NCBI RefSeq assembly: GCF_900215205.1
Contig: NZ_OBDY01000009.1
Location: 1-64,000 of the forward strand
Length of the DNA stretch: 64,000 bases
Source: Paractinoplanes atraurantiacus
Lineage (GTDB): Bacteria; Actinomycetota; Actinomycetes; Mycobacteriales; Micromonosporaceae
Direction: 5' to 3'
This document shows, one piece after another, positions 8,637-17,043 of this stretch (its first letter is position 1; every line of letters begins with the position of its first letter). Both the position numbers and the translations under genes were made by a program. Under the pieces are notes generated by a model that was not told where the DNA came from, made no database searches, and saw only the letters and a list, made by a program, of their open reading frames with translations.

Positions 8637-9794
8637 ATGCGCACCCAGGTCGCCATCATCGGCGCCGGCCCGGCCGGACTGCTCCTCGCCCACCTCCTGC
8701 ACCGCGGCGGCGTCGAGGCGGTGGTGCTCGAAACGCGTTCGCAGGAGTACGTGGCCTCGCGCATCCGCGCCGGCATCCTCGAGAGCTCCAGCGTCGAGCT
8801 GCTGGAATCGGCCGGGCTCGGCGACCGGCTGCGCGCCGAGGGCCACGAGCACCGGGGCATTTACCTGCAATGGCCGGGCGAGCGGCACCACCTCGACTTC
8901 GTCGACCTGACCGGGCGCAGTGTCTGGGTCTACGGGCAGACCGAGGTGCAGAAGGACCTGGTCGCGGCGGGCACGGCCGCGGTGTTCTACGAGGTCACGG
9001 ATGTGGAGCTGCACGACGTCGAGTCGGATCGGCCGTACGTGACCTTCGTGGACGCCGAAGGCGCCTCGCAGCGGCTGGACGCGGACGCGATCGCGGGGTG
9101 CGACGGGTCGTTCGGTCCCTCGCGGCACGCGGTGCCCGCGCAGACCTTCGAGCGCGTCTATCCGTACAGCTGGCTCGGGATTCTGGCCGATGTGGCCCCG
9201 TCGACCGATGAGCTGATCTACGCGTGGCACCCGAACGGGTTCGCCCTGCACTCGATGCGGTCGGAGACGGTGAGCCGGCTCTATCTCCAGGTGCCGAACG
9301 GGACCGACCCGGCCTCGTGGCCGGACGACCGGATCTGGGAGGAGCTGGCGACCCGGCTCGGGCACGGGCAGGACGGCTGGAAGCTGACGCCGGGGCCGAT
9401 CACCGACAAGAGCGTGCTGCCGATGCGCAGCTACGTGCAGACCCCGATGCGACACGGACGGGTGTTTCTGGCCGGGGACGCGGCCCACATCGTGCCGCCG
9501 ACCGGCGCCAAGGGGCTCAACCTGGCGATCGCGGACGTCACGCTCCTGTCGCGGGCGCTGATCGCGCTGCTGGTCTCGAACGACGCGACCTTGGCCGGCG
9601 CGTACTCCGACGACGCCCTGCGCCGGGTCTGGCGCTGCACGCATTTCTCCTGGTGGATGACGACCATGTTGCACACCAGCGGTGACCCGTTCGACGCGCA
9701 GTTGCAGCTGTCGCAGCTGCGATGGGTGGCCTCGAGCGAGGCCGGCGCGCGGGGGCTGGCCGAGAACTACGCGGGCCTGCCGATCGGCTTCTGA
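8637..9794 (+). CDS. pobA: 4-hydroxybenzoate 3-monooxygenase
   Basis: FAD-dependent hydroxylase making protocatechuate from 4-hydroxybenzoate, feeding the adjacent pca pathway. 385 aa, normal length. Residues ~9-14 are the GxGxxG dinucleotide motif (GAGPAG), the DG motif GCDGSFGPSRHAVP is near residue 155, and the GD motif FLAGDAAHIVPPTGAKGLN is near 276-294. ATG at 8637 chosen; a TTG 12 bases upstream is an alternative. No strong Shine-Dalgarno is visible. Confidence 0.93.
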   Translation: MRTQVAIIGAGPAGLLLAHLLHRGGVEAVVLETRSQEYVASRIRAGILESSSVELLESAGLGDRLRAEGHEHRGIYLQWPGERHHLDFVDLTGRSVWVYGQTEVQKDLVAAGTAAVFYEVTDVELHDVESDRPYVTFVDAEGASQRLDADAIAGCDGSFGPSRHAVPAQTFERVYPYSWLGILADVAPSTDELIYAWHPNGFALHSMRSETVSRLYLQVPNGTDPASWPDDRIWEELATRLGHGQDGWKLTPGPITDKSVLPMRSYVQTPMRHGRVFLAGDAAHIVPPTGAKGLNLAIADVTLLSRALIALLVSNDATLAGAYSDDALRRVWRCTHFSWWMTTMLHTSGDPFDAQLQLSQLRWVASSEAGARGLAENYAGLPIGF

Positions 9795-9817
9795 CACATG
9801 CACTGATTGACATATGC
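9792..9817. repeat. direct repeat TGACAYATGC upstream of permease operon
   Basis: TGACACATGC (9792-9801, overlapping the pobA stop) and TGACATATGC (9808-9817), spaced 16 bases. The second contains a TTGACA that could be a -35. Possible regulatory site for the permease operon; weak evidence. Confidence 0.3.
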
Positions 9818-9880
9818 GCAGGTTATTGCGGCGGCGAGGTGCGGTATGTTGGGCCGCGGCCGACCGCATGGGAGTGATCC

Positions 9881-10891
9881 TTGACCCGCCTGCAGGACAT
9901 CGACTGGACTGCGTCTCCATCTCCGCCTGTCGACAAAAAAGAGCGCAAGATCGGCTCGCTGGAGGTGCTGGCGGCGCTGCTCGTGCTGCTGGTCCTCTTC
10001 CGCGAGCAGCTGGCCGGGCTCGTCGACGGCGCCCGGCTGCAGACCTGGACCACAGTCTTCGTCTCGGTGCTCGTGCAGGCGGCGCCGTTCCTGGTCTTCG
10101 GGGTGGCGCTCTCGGCGATCATCGCGGTCTTCGTGCCGCGCTCGTTCTGGGCCAAGGCGCTGCCGAAACACCCGGCGCTGGCCGTGCCGGCGGCCGGGCT
10201 GGCCGGGGTGGCACTGCCCGGCTGCGAGTGCGGCAGCGTGCCGATCGCCGGGTCGCTGATCCGGCGCGGGGTCACGCCCGCCGCCGCGCTGGCCTTCCTG
10301 CTGGCCGCGCCCGCGATCAACCCGATCGTGCTGACCGCCACGGTGATCGCGTTCCCCGGGCGGCCGGAGATGGCGGTCGCCCGTGGCGTGGCGAGCCTGT
10401 TCGTCGCCGTACTCATGGGATGGCTCTGGCTCCGCCTCGGCAAGCAAGAGTGGATCAAGCTGCCGCACCGGCCCGAGCTCGACGACCTCTCCAAGGGGCG
10501 GGCGTTCTGGGCGGCCTGCCGGCACGACGTCATGCACGCGGGCGGCTTCCTGGTGATCGGCGCGGCCGCGGCGGCGACCATCAACGTCATCGTGCCCGAG
10601 TCGTGGCTGCAGAGCCTGGCCGACAACGCGGTGCTGTCGGTGATCGCGCTGGCCGTGCTGGCCGTCCTGCTGTCGATCTGCAGCGAGGCCGACGCGTTCG
10701 TGGCGGCGTCGCTGTCACAGTTCTCGATGACGTCGCGGCTGGTCTTCCTCGTGGTCGGCCCGATGGTCGACCTCAAGCTGATCTCGATGCAGGCCGGCGT
10801 CTTCGGCCGCCGTTTCGCGTTCCGCTTCGCACCGGCGACGTTCGTCGCGGCGCTCGGCATCGGCACCGGCGTGGGGGCGATCCTGCTATGA
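9881..10891 (+). CDS. permease, UPF0718/DUF318 (YraQ/ArsP-like)
   Basis: Polytopic membrane protein of 336 aa, about eight predicted TM helices. It carries the family hallmark PGCECGSVPIAGSLIRRG in the middle and a repeated half with SICSEADAFVAAS. These permeases are usually encoded next to a TIGR03943 protein, as here. The substrate is unknown; metal or metalloid export has been proposed for relatives. Start TTG at 9881 with GGGAG seven bases upstream. Confidence 0.82.
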   Translation: MTRLQDIDWTASPSPPVDKKERKIGSLEVLAALLVLLVLFREQLAGLVDGARLQTWTTVFVSVLVQAAPFLVFGVALSAIIAVFVPRSFWAKALPKHPALAVPAAGLAGVALPGCECGSVPIAGSLIRRGVTPAAALAFLLAAPAINPIVLTATVIAFPGRPEMAVARGVASLFVAVLMGWLWLRLGKQEWIKLPHRPELDDLSKGRAFWAACRHDVMHAGGFLVIGAAAAATINVIVPESWLQSLADNAVLSVIALAVLAVLLSICSEADAFVAASLSQFSMTSRLVFLVVGPMVDLKLISMQAGVFGRRFAFRFAPATFVAALGIGTGVGAILL

Positions 10892-10968
10892 CCGAGCGAA
10901 GCGAGGGCATCATCAGACTCAGCGCCGAAGCTCGTGGCGGCAAAGAGCGGAGCGGAGTGCCGTCATGA
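10888..10968 (+). CDS. small coupled ORF, 26 codons
   Basis: Short frame that starts with an ATG overlapping the permease stop (ATGA) and ends with a TGA overlapping the next ATG (again ATGA). The peptide is polar (MTERSEGIIRLSAEARGG at the N-terminus) and Glu/Arg-rich. Its double coupling suggests it is at least translated as a ribosome bridge. The DNA (GAGCGAAGCGAG, GAGCGGAGCGGAG) is itself repetitive, so it may be an inserted palindromic repeat unit, not a true gene. Confidence 0.35.
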   Translation: MTERSEGIIRLSAEARGGKERSGVPS

Positions 10969-11666
10969 GCAAACTGACTCAGGCCGTCGTCATGCTCCTT
11001 TTCGGCGGAGCGATCCTGCGGGCTTCATTCACCGACCTTTATTTGAGGTACGTCAAGGAGGGGCTCCGCCCGTTCCTGATCGGGGCGGGGCTGTTGTTGG
11101 TGGCGGCGGCCGTGATGACCCTCTGGTACTCGTTCCGCTCCCCTTCCACCGAGACCGACCATGATCATCATGAGCCTCGGGTGGGATGGCTGCTCATCCT
11201 GCCGGTGCTCGGGCTGCTGCTGGTCGCCCCGCCGGCCCTCGGCTCGTACGCGGCCTCGCAAGCCGGCAGCGTCACCGCCCAGTCCCCCGAGTCGGACTAT
11301 CCGCCGCTGCCCGAGGGCTCCCCGGTCGACGTCGGGCTGGTCGACTACGCGTCGCGGGCCCTGTATGACGCCGGCAAGAGCATGGAGAACCGGGACGTGC
11401 GGCTCACCGGCTTCATCACGACCGCGCCCGACGGCAAGCCGATGCTGGCCCGGATGGTGTTGTCCTGCTGCGCCGCCGACGGCCGCCCCATCAAGATCGG
11501 GCTGACCGGCCGCGCCCCGATCGACGTGCCCGCCGACACGTGGGTCGCGGTGGTCGGCGCCTACTCGCCCGAGAAGGGCAAGGACCCGGTGAACAACGTC
11601 GACGTGGCCTACCTCGAGGTGAAGACCTGGGAAGAGGTCCCCGAGCCGAAGCAGCCGTACGCATGA
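10965..11666 (+). CDS. TIGR03943-family membrane protein
   Basis: 233 aa, two to three N-terminal TM segments, a His/Asp cluster (DHDHHE) after residue 60, a third TM (WLLILPVLGLLLVA) and a C-terminal extracytoplasmic domain with MVLSCCAADGRPI. This matches the TIGR03943 family, partner of UPF0718 permeases, and it sits in the same operon as one. The His cluster and CC motif hint at metal contact (inference). Stop overlaps the next start by 4 nt. Confidence 0.8.
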   Translation: MSKLTQAVVMLLFGGAILRASFTDLYLRYVKEGLRPFLIGAGLLLVAAAVMTLWYSFRSPSTETDHDHHEPRVGWLLILPVLGLLLVAPPALGSYAASQAGSVTAQSPESDYPPLPEGSPVDVGLVDYASRALYDAGKSMENRDVRLTGFITTAPDGKPMLARMVLSCCAADGRPIKIGLTGRAPIDVPADTWVAVVGAYSPEKGKDPVNNVDVAYLEVKTWEEVPEPKQPYA

Positions 11667-12790
11667 CCATGACCACCGAACGGCCGGCGCCGCCCGCCGC
11701 GCCCCCGCGCGGCCGTGCTCTCACTGCGATCGCCCTCGCGGTGGCCCTCGCCGCCGGCGCCTTCCTGCTCATCGGCACGCCGGGCACCCCCACCCCCGCG
11801 CCACCGCCCACCCGGGCCTCAGCGACCGTCGCCTGGCCCGGCGCGGCCCGGGCCGACCTCCCGGCCGGGCTGCCCGACGGCCCGCTGTTCAACCCGTCGA
11901 TCTTCCTGGACGCGACCACCGCGGTCGGCACCGCGCCCACCCCCAGCGGCGACCAGGCCCGGTTGTTGCTGCGCTCCGGGTCGGAGATCAGAGAGCTGCG
12001 CCGGGTGCCGCTCGACGGCAATCCGCAGTTCGAGGCGTTCACGGTCAGCGGCGACCAGCTCTTCTGGACCGAGTCCACGGCCGGCTCGACCACGGTGAAG
12101 ATCTGGACCGCGAACCTGTCCGGGAACACCGCCCGCCTGCTCACCGCCGACACCGGCAACGCGGTCTTCTACGGCAACCAGTACGACCTGGTGGTCGCCC
12201 AGGGCCGCGTCCACTGGACCGCCGCCCCGGCCAAGGGCGACTCCACCAAGGAGACCGAGATCCGCTCGGTCGCGGTGACCGGCGGCCCGGTCCGGGTGAA
12301 GCTCGAGCCCGGTCAGTGGTCCCTGTCCGCCTGGCCCTGGCTGGTCGACGACGGCAGCGCCTCCGGCACCCCGCGCCTGCGCAACATGACCACCACCCGC
12401 GACAGCCCGATCGTCAGCAACGGCACCGAACAACTGACCTGCGGCCCGGTCTGGTGCCGGGCCATGGTCCTGGGCGGCGACGTGGTCGCCCGCATCGACC
12501 TGGTCCGCCCCGACGGCACCGACCGCCGCCGCATCGCCGGCGGCGCCGCCCAGTCCGCCATCACCGACGTGGCCGTCCTCGACCGCTTCGAGATCCTGGC
12601 CGAGCCCACCTCCGAGACCGACATGACCGGCACCGCCGCCCTGGTCGTCTACGACGTGGCCACCGGCCGCACCATCGACGTGGCCCCCGCCGCCGACGGC
12701 GCTTTCTCCCGCGCCGGCATGCTCTGGTGGTCGACCACCACCGGAAGCGAGGAGATCACCTGGCATTCCCTGGACCTGCGCACGGTCTAG
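11663..12790 (+). CDS. membrane-anchored beta-propeller-like secreted protein
   Basis: 375 aa. A short cytoplasmic Pro-rich start is followed by one TM/signal anchor (ALTAIALAVALAAGAFLLIG, residues ~20-39), a Pro-rich spacer and an extracellular domain with repeated blade-like segments (DQLFWTE, GRVHWTA, AMLWWST-like) suggestive of a six- or seven-blade propeller. No catalytic motif recognised. Translationally coupled (ATGA) to the TIGR03943 gene, so probably part of the same surface complex. Function unknown. Confidence 0.7.
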   Translation: MTMTTERPAPPAAPPRGRALTAIALAVALAAGAFLLIGTPGTPTPAPPPTRASATVAWPGAARADLPAGLPDGPLFNPSIFLDATTAVGTAPTPSGDQARLLLRSGSEIRELRRVPLDGNPQFEAFTVSGDQLFWTESTAGSTTVKIWTANLSGNTARLLTADTGNAVFYGNQYDLVVAQGRVHWTAAPAKGDSTKETEIRSVAVTGGPVRVKLEPGQWSLSAWPWLVDDGSASGTPRLRNMTTTRDSPIVSNGTEQLTCGPVWCRAMVLGGDVVARIDLVRPDGTDRRRIAGGAAQSAITDVAVLDRFEILAEPTSETDMTGTAALVVYDVATGRTIDVAPAADGAFSRAGMLWWSTTTGSEEITWHSLDLRTV

Positions 12791-12797
12791 ACCGGGG

Positions 12798-13385
12798 TCA
12801 CTCGGGCATCAGCCCGGTCACCAGGTCGCGTAACGTCCGGTCGAGGCGGTCGCCGTCGCCGCGCTCCAGCGCGTTCAGGATCGGCTCGCTGTGCACCGTG
12901 GCCAGGAACACGTGGGCCAGCATGTCGGCGTCGAGGTCGGGCCGTCGCTCGTGGACCAGCCGGCTGATGTGGCCGTGCCACGACCGGTAGACCGGATGCT
13001 CCTCCCGCGGCTCCTGTTTCGGCGCGCCGGCGCCGGGCGCCCCGGTGCCGAGGGCGGCCAACAGTCCCTTGTTGCGGGCGACCACCTCGACCACGGCGGT
13101 GAGGAAGGCCAGCAGCCGGGCCCGCGGCGGAGCGCCTTCGCCCAAGGGCGGCGGACCGGTGGTGATCGCGATCTCCAGGTCGCGCGCGCGTTCCCGCATC
13201 AGCTCGTGCAGCAGACCGTCCCGGCTGCCGAAGCGGTGGAACACCGTGCCCTTGCCGACGTTGGCCGCCGCCGCCACCTGTTCCATCGAGATCTGCCGCG
13301 GGTGACTGCTGGTCAGCAGCTCTTCGGTGGCCCGCAGGATGGCCGCGCGATTGCGGGCCGCGTCGGCACGGAGTGGCTCGGACAT
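12798..13385 (-). CDS. TetR-family repressor
   Basis: 195 aa. N-terminal HTH (AILRATEELLTSSHPRQISMEQVAAAANVGKGTVFHRFGSRDGL region, residues ~13-60) is typical TetR; the C-terminal ligand domain is not assignable. Divergent from a quinone oxidoreductase gene with an 81-bp gap holding two operator-like repeats, so local autoregulation and control of that gene is likely. Confidence 0.88.
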   Translation of the reverse strand: MSEPLRADAARNRAAILRATEELLTSSHPRQISMEQVAAAANVGKGTVFHRFGSRDGLLHELMRERARDLEIAITTGPPPLGEGAPPRARLLAFLTAVVEVVARNKGLLAALGTGAPGAGAPKQEPREEHPVYRSWHGHISRLVHERRPDLDADMLAHVFLATVHSEPILNALERGDGDRLDRTLRDLVTGLMPE

Positions 13386-13396
13386 GACACCTCGAC

Positions 13397-13450
13397 AAGT
13401 TGACCGCCGGTCCAGTAACGTCCGGCCGTAAGTTGACTATCGGTCCACTT
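13397..13450. promoter_or_regulatory. two tandem TetR operator-like sites
   Basis: Two copies of AAGTTGAC-N5-GTCCA(C/G)T start at 13397 and 13430, 33 bp apart (about three helical turns). The second, AAGTTGAC-TATCG-GTCCACTT, is an inverted repeat with 7/8 matching arms. Both lie in the divergent gap of the TetR and oxidoreductase genes. Confidence 0.6.
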
Positions 13451-13466
13451 TACGGGAGGGGCGGAC

Positions 13467-14447
13467 ATGCGGCGTGTCCGGTATTACGAATACGGCGGAC
13501 CGGAGGTGCTGACCGTCGAAGACGTCGAGCCACCCGTTCCCCGCGCTGGGCGGGTCCTGGTGCGAGCCGAGGCGATCGGCGTCAACTTCGTCGACACCCG
13601 GTTCCGCCGCGGACCCGGCCGTGGCGGCATCTTCCAGCGGCCCCTACCGGGACGGCCGACCGGGGACGTCGTCGGCACGGTCACGGCGGTCGGCCCCGGG
13701 GCCGATCCGAAGCTGATCGGCCGCCGGGTCGCCACGCTGGCCGAGGACGCGTACGCGGAATACGTCGTCGCCGAAGCGTCATGGCTCGCCGACGTCCCCG
13801 CCGGCCTCGACCCGGGCGACGCGAGCATGCTCGCCATGACCGGACCCGTGGCCCTGCGGATCCTGCGCGCCGCCCAGATGAGCACGGGTGACACAGTCCT
13901 GGTCCACGCCGCCGCCGGCGGCGTCGGGCACCTCGCCGTCCAACTCGCCAAGCTCCTCGGGGCCGGCACCGTCATCGGCACCGCCCGATCATCGCGCAAG
14001 CTCGACTTCGTCCGGGCCGTCGGGGCCGACGTCGCCGTCGACTACGCACGGCCGGACTGGCCCGAAGAGGTCCGCGCCGCCGCGCCGCGCGGTGTCGACG
14101 TCGTCCTCGACGCGGTCGGCGGATCGGTTCTGCGATCCAGCCTCGGCCTGCTCGCGCCGTTCGGCCGCGCCGTGGTCTACGGCGCGGCGACCGGTGATCT
14201 GGAGCAGATCCCGGTGGCCGAGTTGTTCGCGCTGCGGTCCGTCACCGGTTTCAACCTGACCGCCTGGCGCCGAGAGGCCCCGGATCAGGCACGCCGGGAG
14301 ACGGATGAGCTCGCCGGCCTGTTCGCCTCGGGCCGACTGCGAACCACCGTGCACGTGAGGCTGCCACTCGCCGAGGCGGCGACCGCCCACGAAATCATGG
14401 ACGCCCGCTCTCACCTCGGCCGTGTCCTGCTGCTCCCACATAGATGA
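13467..14447 (+). CDS. NADPH:quinone oxidoreductase, MDR superfamily
   Basis: Zinc-free medium-chain dehydrogenase/reductase of 326 aa. The N-terminal GroES-like domain (EYGGPEVL, VKAEAIGVNFVDT-like) and the NADPH-binding fold with VLVHAAAGGVGHLAVQLAKLLGA (around residue 140) are clear, with LGRVLLLPHR at the end. Start ATG at 13467 with GGGAGGGG 7-8 bases upstream. Probably induced by a ligand of the divergent TetR protein. Overlaps the convergent membrane gene by 53 nt. Confidence 0.88.
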   Translation: MRRVRYYEYGGPEVLTVEDVEPPVPRAGRVLVRAEAIGVNFVDTRFRRGPGRGGIFQRPLPGRPTGDVVGTVTAVGPGADPKLIGRRVATLAEDAYAEYVVAEASWLADVPAGLDPGDASMLAMTGPVALRILRAAQMSTGDTVLVHAAAGGVGHLAVQLAKLLGAGTVIGTARSSRKLDFVRAVGADVAVDYARPDWPEEVRAAAPRGVDVVLDAVGGSVLRSSLGLLAPFGRAVVYGAATGDLEQIPVAELFALRSVTGFNLTAWRREAPDQARRETDELAGLFASGRLRTTVHVRLPLAEAATAHEIMDARSHLGRVLLLPHR

Positions 14448-15351
14448 AGCCGCCCGAGTAAGGGCGTGTGGTCAGTCGGATCCGGTAGATGCCGGGGGTG
14501 GTGAAGCAGAGCGGGCTGCGGGCTCCGGCCGGGACCGGGCCGGCCGGGGTGGTGTAGGTGACGGCGGAGCGGTTGTCCACGTAGGCGCAGGCGCCGGCGC
14601 GGATGCGCAGCCACTCGGGATGGAAGCGGTCGGTGCGCACGATCGTCACGGGGGTGTCCGGGCGCTCGCCGGGTGCAACGTTCCAAGGCTGCTGCCAAGC
14701 CAGGATCAGGGCCGCGGCGAAGGCGATGGTCGCGGTGACGCGGAGGCGGGGCAGGGCGGCGGCCGTACGGTCGAAATCGTGGACCAAGTGGCCCAGGGGC
14801 CAGCCGTAGAAGAGGTGGGCGCCGAAGGCGATCGCTATCGGGACCGGGCGGCCACTCAGGCCGTAGCGATCGGCGAACGGGCTCAGCAGGGCGACCGTCT
14901 CCAGGAGCAGGCCCCAGGCGATGCCGAAGACGACCGGGCGGCGGGCGAACAGGGCGGCGTAGGCGATGCCGAAGGTCACGCCGTTGGACAGGTGGTACAG
15001 CCAGCCCAGCGTGGAGGTCAGAGGCGAGGAGGACGCGGCGTCGGCGATGAGCAGGCCGTACGTCTCGATGGGGGCGAAGACGCGCTGACCGGCGAGCGCC
15101 ACGGGGATGCGGACGACGTCGTAGCCCACAAGCCCGGCCAACCCGGCGACGGCGCCGACGCGGATCCGGGCGCGCAGGCCGGGATCGACGCGCGGGAGGG
15201 TCGCCAGCGCGGCCAGCACGATCATCGACGGGACCGAGACGAGCCAGAAGACGGCGTGCATGGGCGCGATCTCGTAGAGGTCGGCCAACAGTGCCGCGAT
15301 GGAGCCGCCGGCCAGCAGGAACACCGCCAGCCGAGGCAGCCACACCCTCAC
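14395..15351 (-). CDS. polytopic membrane protein, unknown
   Basis: 318 aa with about eight hydrophobic segments in the first two thirds and a soluble C-terminal part (residues ~235-310) containing ACAYVDNRSAVTYTT and GIYRIRLTT, resembling a cupredoxin-like or Ig-like fold that would face outside. No known family recognised. The GTG start overlaps the stop of the upstream gene by 4 nt (GTGA), so the two are coupled. Confidence 0.68.
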   Translation of the reverse strand: MRVWLPRLAVFLLAGGSIAALLADLYEIAPMHAVFWLVSVPSMIVLAALATLPRVDPGLRARIRVGAVAGLAGLVGYDVVRIPVALAGQRVFAPIETYGLLIADAASSSPLTSTLGWLYHLSNGVTFGIAYAALFARRPVVFGIAWGLLLETVALLSPFADRYGLSGRPVPIAIAFGAHLFYGWPLGHLVHDFDRTAAALPRLRVTATIAFAAALILAWQQPWNVAPGERPDTPVTIVRTDRFHPEWLRIRAGACAYVDNRSAVTYTTPAGPVPAGARSPLCFTTPGIYRIRLTTRPYSGGFIYVGAAGHGRGESGRP

Positions 15352-16973
15352 GATCGTCTCGGCGGGGTCGGCGGGCGGGGCTGGTGCGGGGGCCGCTGGG
15401 GGCCGTCGTCCTCGGGGGCTTCGGTCGCGCGGCGGCGTGGCCGGCGGGGCGGCTGGTTCTGCCGTTCCGGAGAGTCGGGAAGGAAGTCGTCGAGGTCGTC
15501 CCAGGGATTGCCGCGGCCGGCCGGGGCCTGATGGCCACCCTGCCCGGGTGGCGGAAAGTCGGGAGGACCAATGGGGTGTACGCCTCGGGCCGGCCCCGGC
15601 GCGGGCGCCGAGGCGGACCGGTAGACGTGACCCTGATCGGCGGCCCCGGAGTCATATGTCGAAGCCCGATAGACCGTGCCGTGGTCCGGCCCGCCCAGGC
15701 CGGACGGCTCCGGCTGAGGAGTGAGATGCCCCGGCCGGCGAGGTTCAGGCGGCGGGTCATGGTCCGGCTGGCGGTGGTGGTCCGGCAGAGGATGAGGCTC
15801 GGGCTGGCGATGGTGATCCGGCTGGGGAAACGGCTCGGGCTGGGGATGGTGCTGAGGACGAGGTGGGGAGGAGGGCTGGGAACGGGCGCGGTGCCGGGGC
15901 TCCGGGGGCGGGGTGATCGGAGGCTCCGGAGAGGGGAATGGGCGGGGCGGCCACAGACCGTCGCCGGGGCCAGACGGGCGGGGTGTCGCGCGGGAAAGGG
16001 CGGCGGACGCGCCCGCGGCGCCCAGGCCCAGGCCGAGCAGGGCGCCCAGTGCGGCCGCGATCGCGCCGATGGAACTGCGGACCAGGACGTGGGTGGCGCC
16101 GTCGGACTGGAACCAGGCCAGCACGCCCTCCAGGCCCAGGCCGGCGCACGGGCGGCCGTCGGAGGTCACGCACTCGGTCCAGCCGCCGTCGTCGGCCAGC
16201 GCGCCGCGCACCCGCAGCGTCTGGGCCGCGACCACGAAAGCCAGGATCACCGCGAAGCCGGGCATCCGGGAGCCGCGGGCCAGGGTCACCGAGACGAGGG
16301 CGGCGAAGATGCCGCCCAGGAACTTGAACACCCAGTTGCCGATGAGGCCGTCGAGCAGCAGGCCGATGCTCTCGCCGAACATGACCATGAAAGGGTTGAC
16401 CATCGCGTCGAGCCGGGGCCGGGCCTTGGCCGCGAGGATGCCGCACAGGCCGCGCCAGACCCGTACCAGCGCGAAATTGAGAATGACGCCGACCGGTGAC
16501 GTGGCCAGGGCCAGCAGCGCCAGGCTCAGCACGATCGCGGCCGCCGACGAGATCAGGGTGGCGATCACCAGGGCGACCGCCATGCCCCACAGCAGCATCG
16601 CGAAGGCGCCGGGGCGGCTCTGCGTCATCGCCTCGGCGAAGCGCCTGGGCAGCACCGCCACGTCGGCGCGGAAGGCGGTCCACCCGCGCGTCCAGGCGTA
16701 CGTGATCACGCCGCTGACGAAGGTGAACAGGATGACCCAGAACAGGGCGTTCAGCGAGTGGCCGTCGGCCGTCGTGATCGTCTTGGTGCCCTCGCCCTCG
16801 CTGCCCTCCAGGCCGACCGCCATGGCGTACGTGTTCCAGGCCCAGCCGGTGAGGAAGGCCAGCGCGCTGAGCAGCAGGGTCAGGCGCCAATGGGCGCGCG
16901 TCCAGTGCCGCCACTGCGTGAAGACGTCGCGGGTCCACCTGACGCTGTCCTGGAACGACATGGTCTCGGCCAT
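15348..16973 (-). CDS. membrane protein with long Pro/His-rich tail
   Basis: About 541 aa. Residues ~25-330 contain six or more TM segments arranged like a TrbL/VirB6-type channel (central GLLLDGLIGNWVFKFLGGIFAALVSVTLARG). A very Pro/Gln/His/Arg-rich, low-complexity cytoplasmic-type tail of ~200 residues follows. ATG at 16973 preceded by GGGTGA is used; GTG at 16982 is possible. TrbL-like membrane proteins occur in actinobacterial conjugative elements, but no other transfer gene is near, so function is open. Confidence 0.68.
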   Translation of the reverse strand: MAETMSFQDSVRWTRDVFTQWRHWTRAHWRLTLLLSALAFLTGWAWNTYAMAVGLEGSEGEGTKTITTADGHSLNALFWVILFTFVSGVITYAWTRGWTAFRADVAVLPRRFAEAMTQSRPGAFAMLLWGMAVALVIATLISSAAAIVLSLALLALATSPVGVILNFALVRVWRGLCGILAAKARPRLDAMVNPFMVMFGESIGLLLDGLIGNWVFKFLGGIFAALVSVTLARGSRMPGFAVILAFVVAAQTLRVRGALADDGGWTECVTSDGRPCAGLGLEGVLAWFQSDGATHVLVRSSIGAIAAALGALLGLGLGAAGASAALSRATPRPSGPGDGLWPPRPFPSPEPPITPPPEPRHRARSQPSSPPRPQHHPQPEPFPQPDHHRQPEPHPLPDHHRQPDHDPPPEPRRPGHLTPQPEPSGLGGPDHGTVYRASTYDSGAADQGHVYRSASAPAPGPARGVHPIGPPDFPPPGQGGHQAPAGRGNPWDDLDDFLPDSPERQNQPPRRPRRRATEAPEDDGPQRPPHQPRPPTPPRRS

Positions 16974-17043
16974 GCTGATCACCCGGCTCGAAGGGGCTGA
17001 CCAGCCGACCGTAAGCCTCCCGGCGGCGCCCGGGCAGTCGGCT

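Noticed and set aside
15348..16973. TrbL-like membrane protein as a sign of an integrative conjugative element
   Set aside because: No integrase, relaxase, FtsK/TraB-type ATPase or attachment site is found around it.
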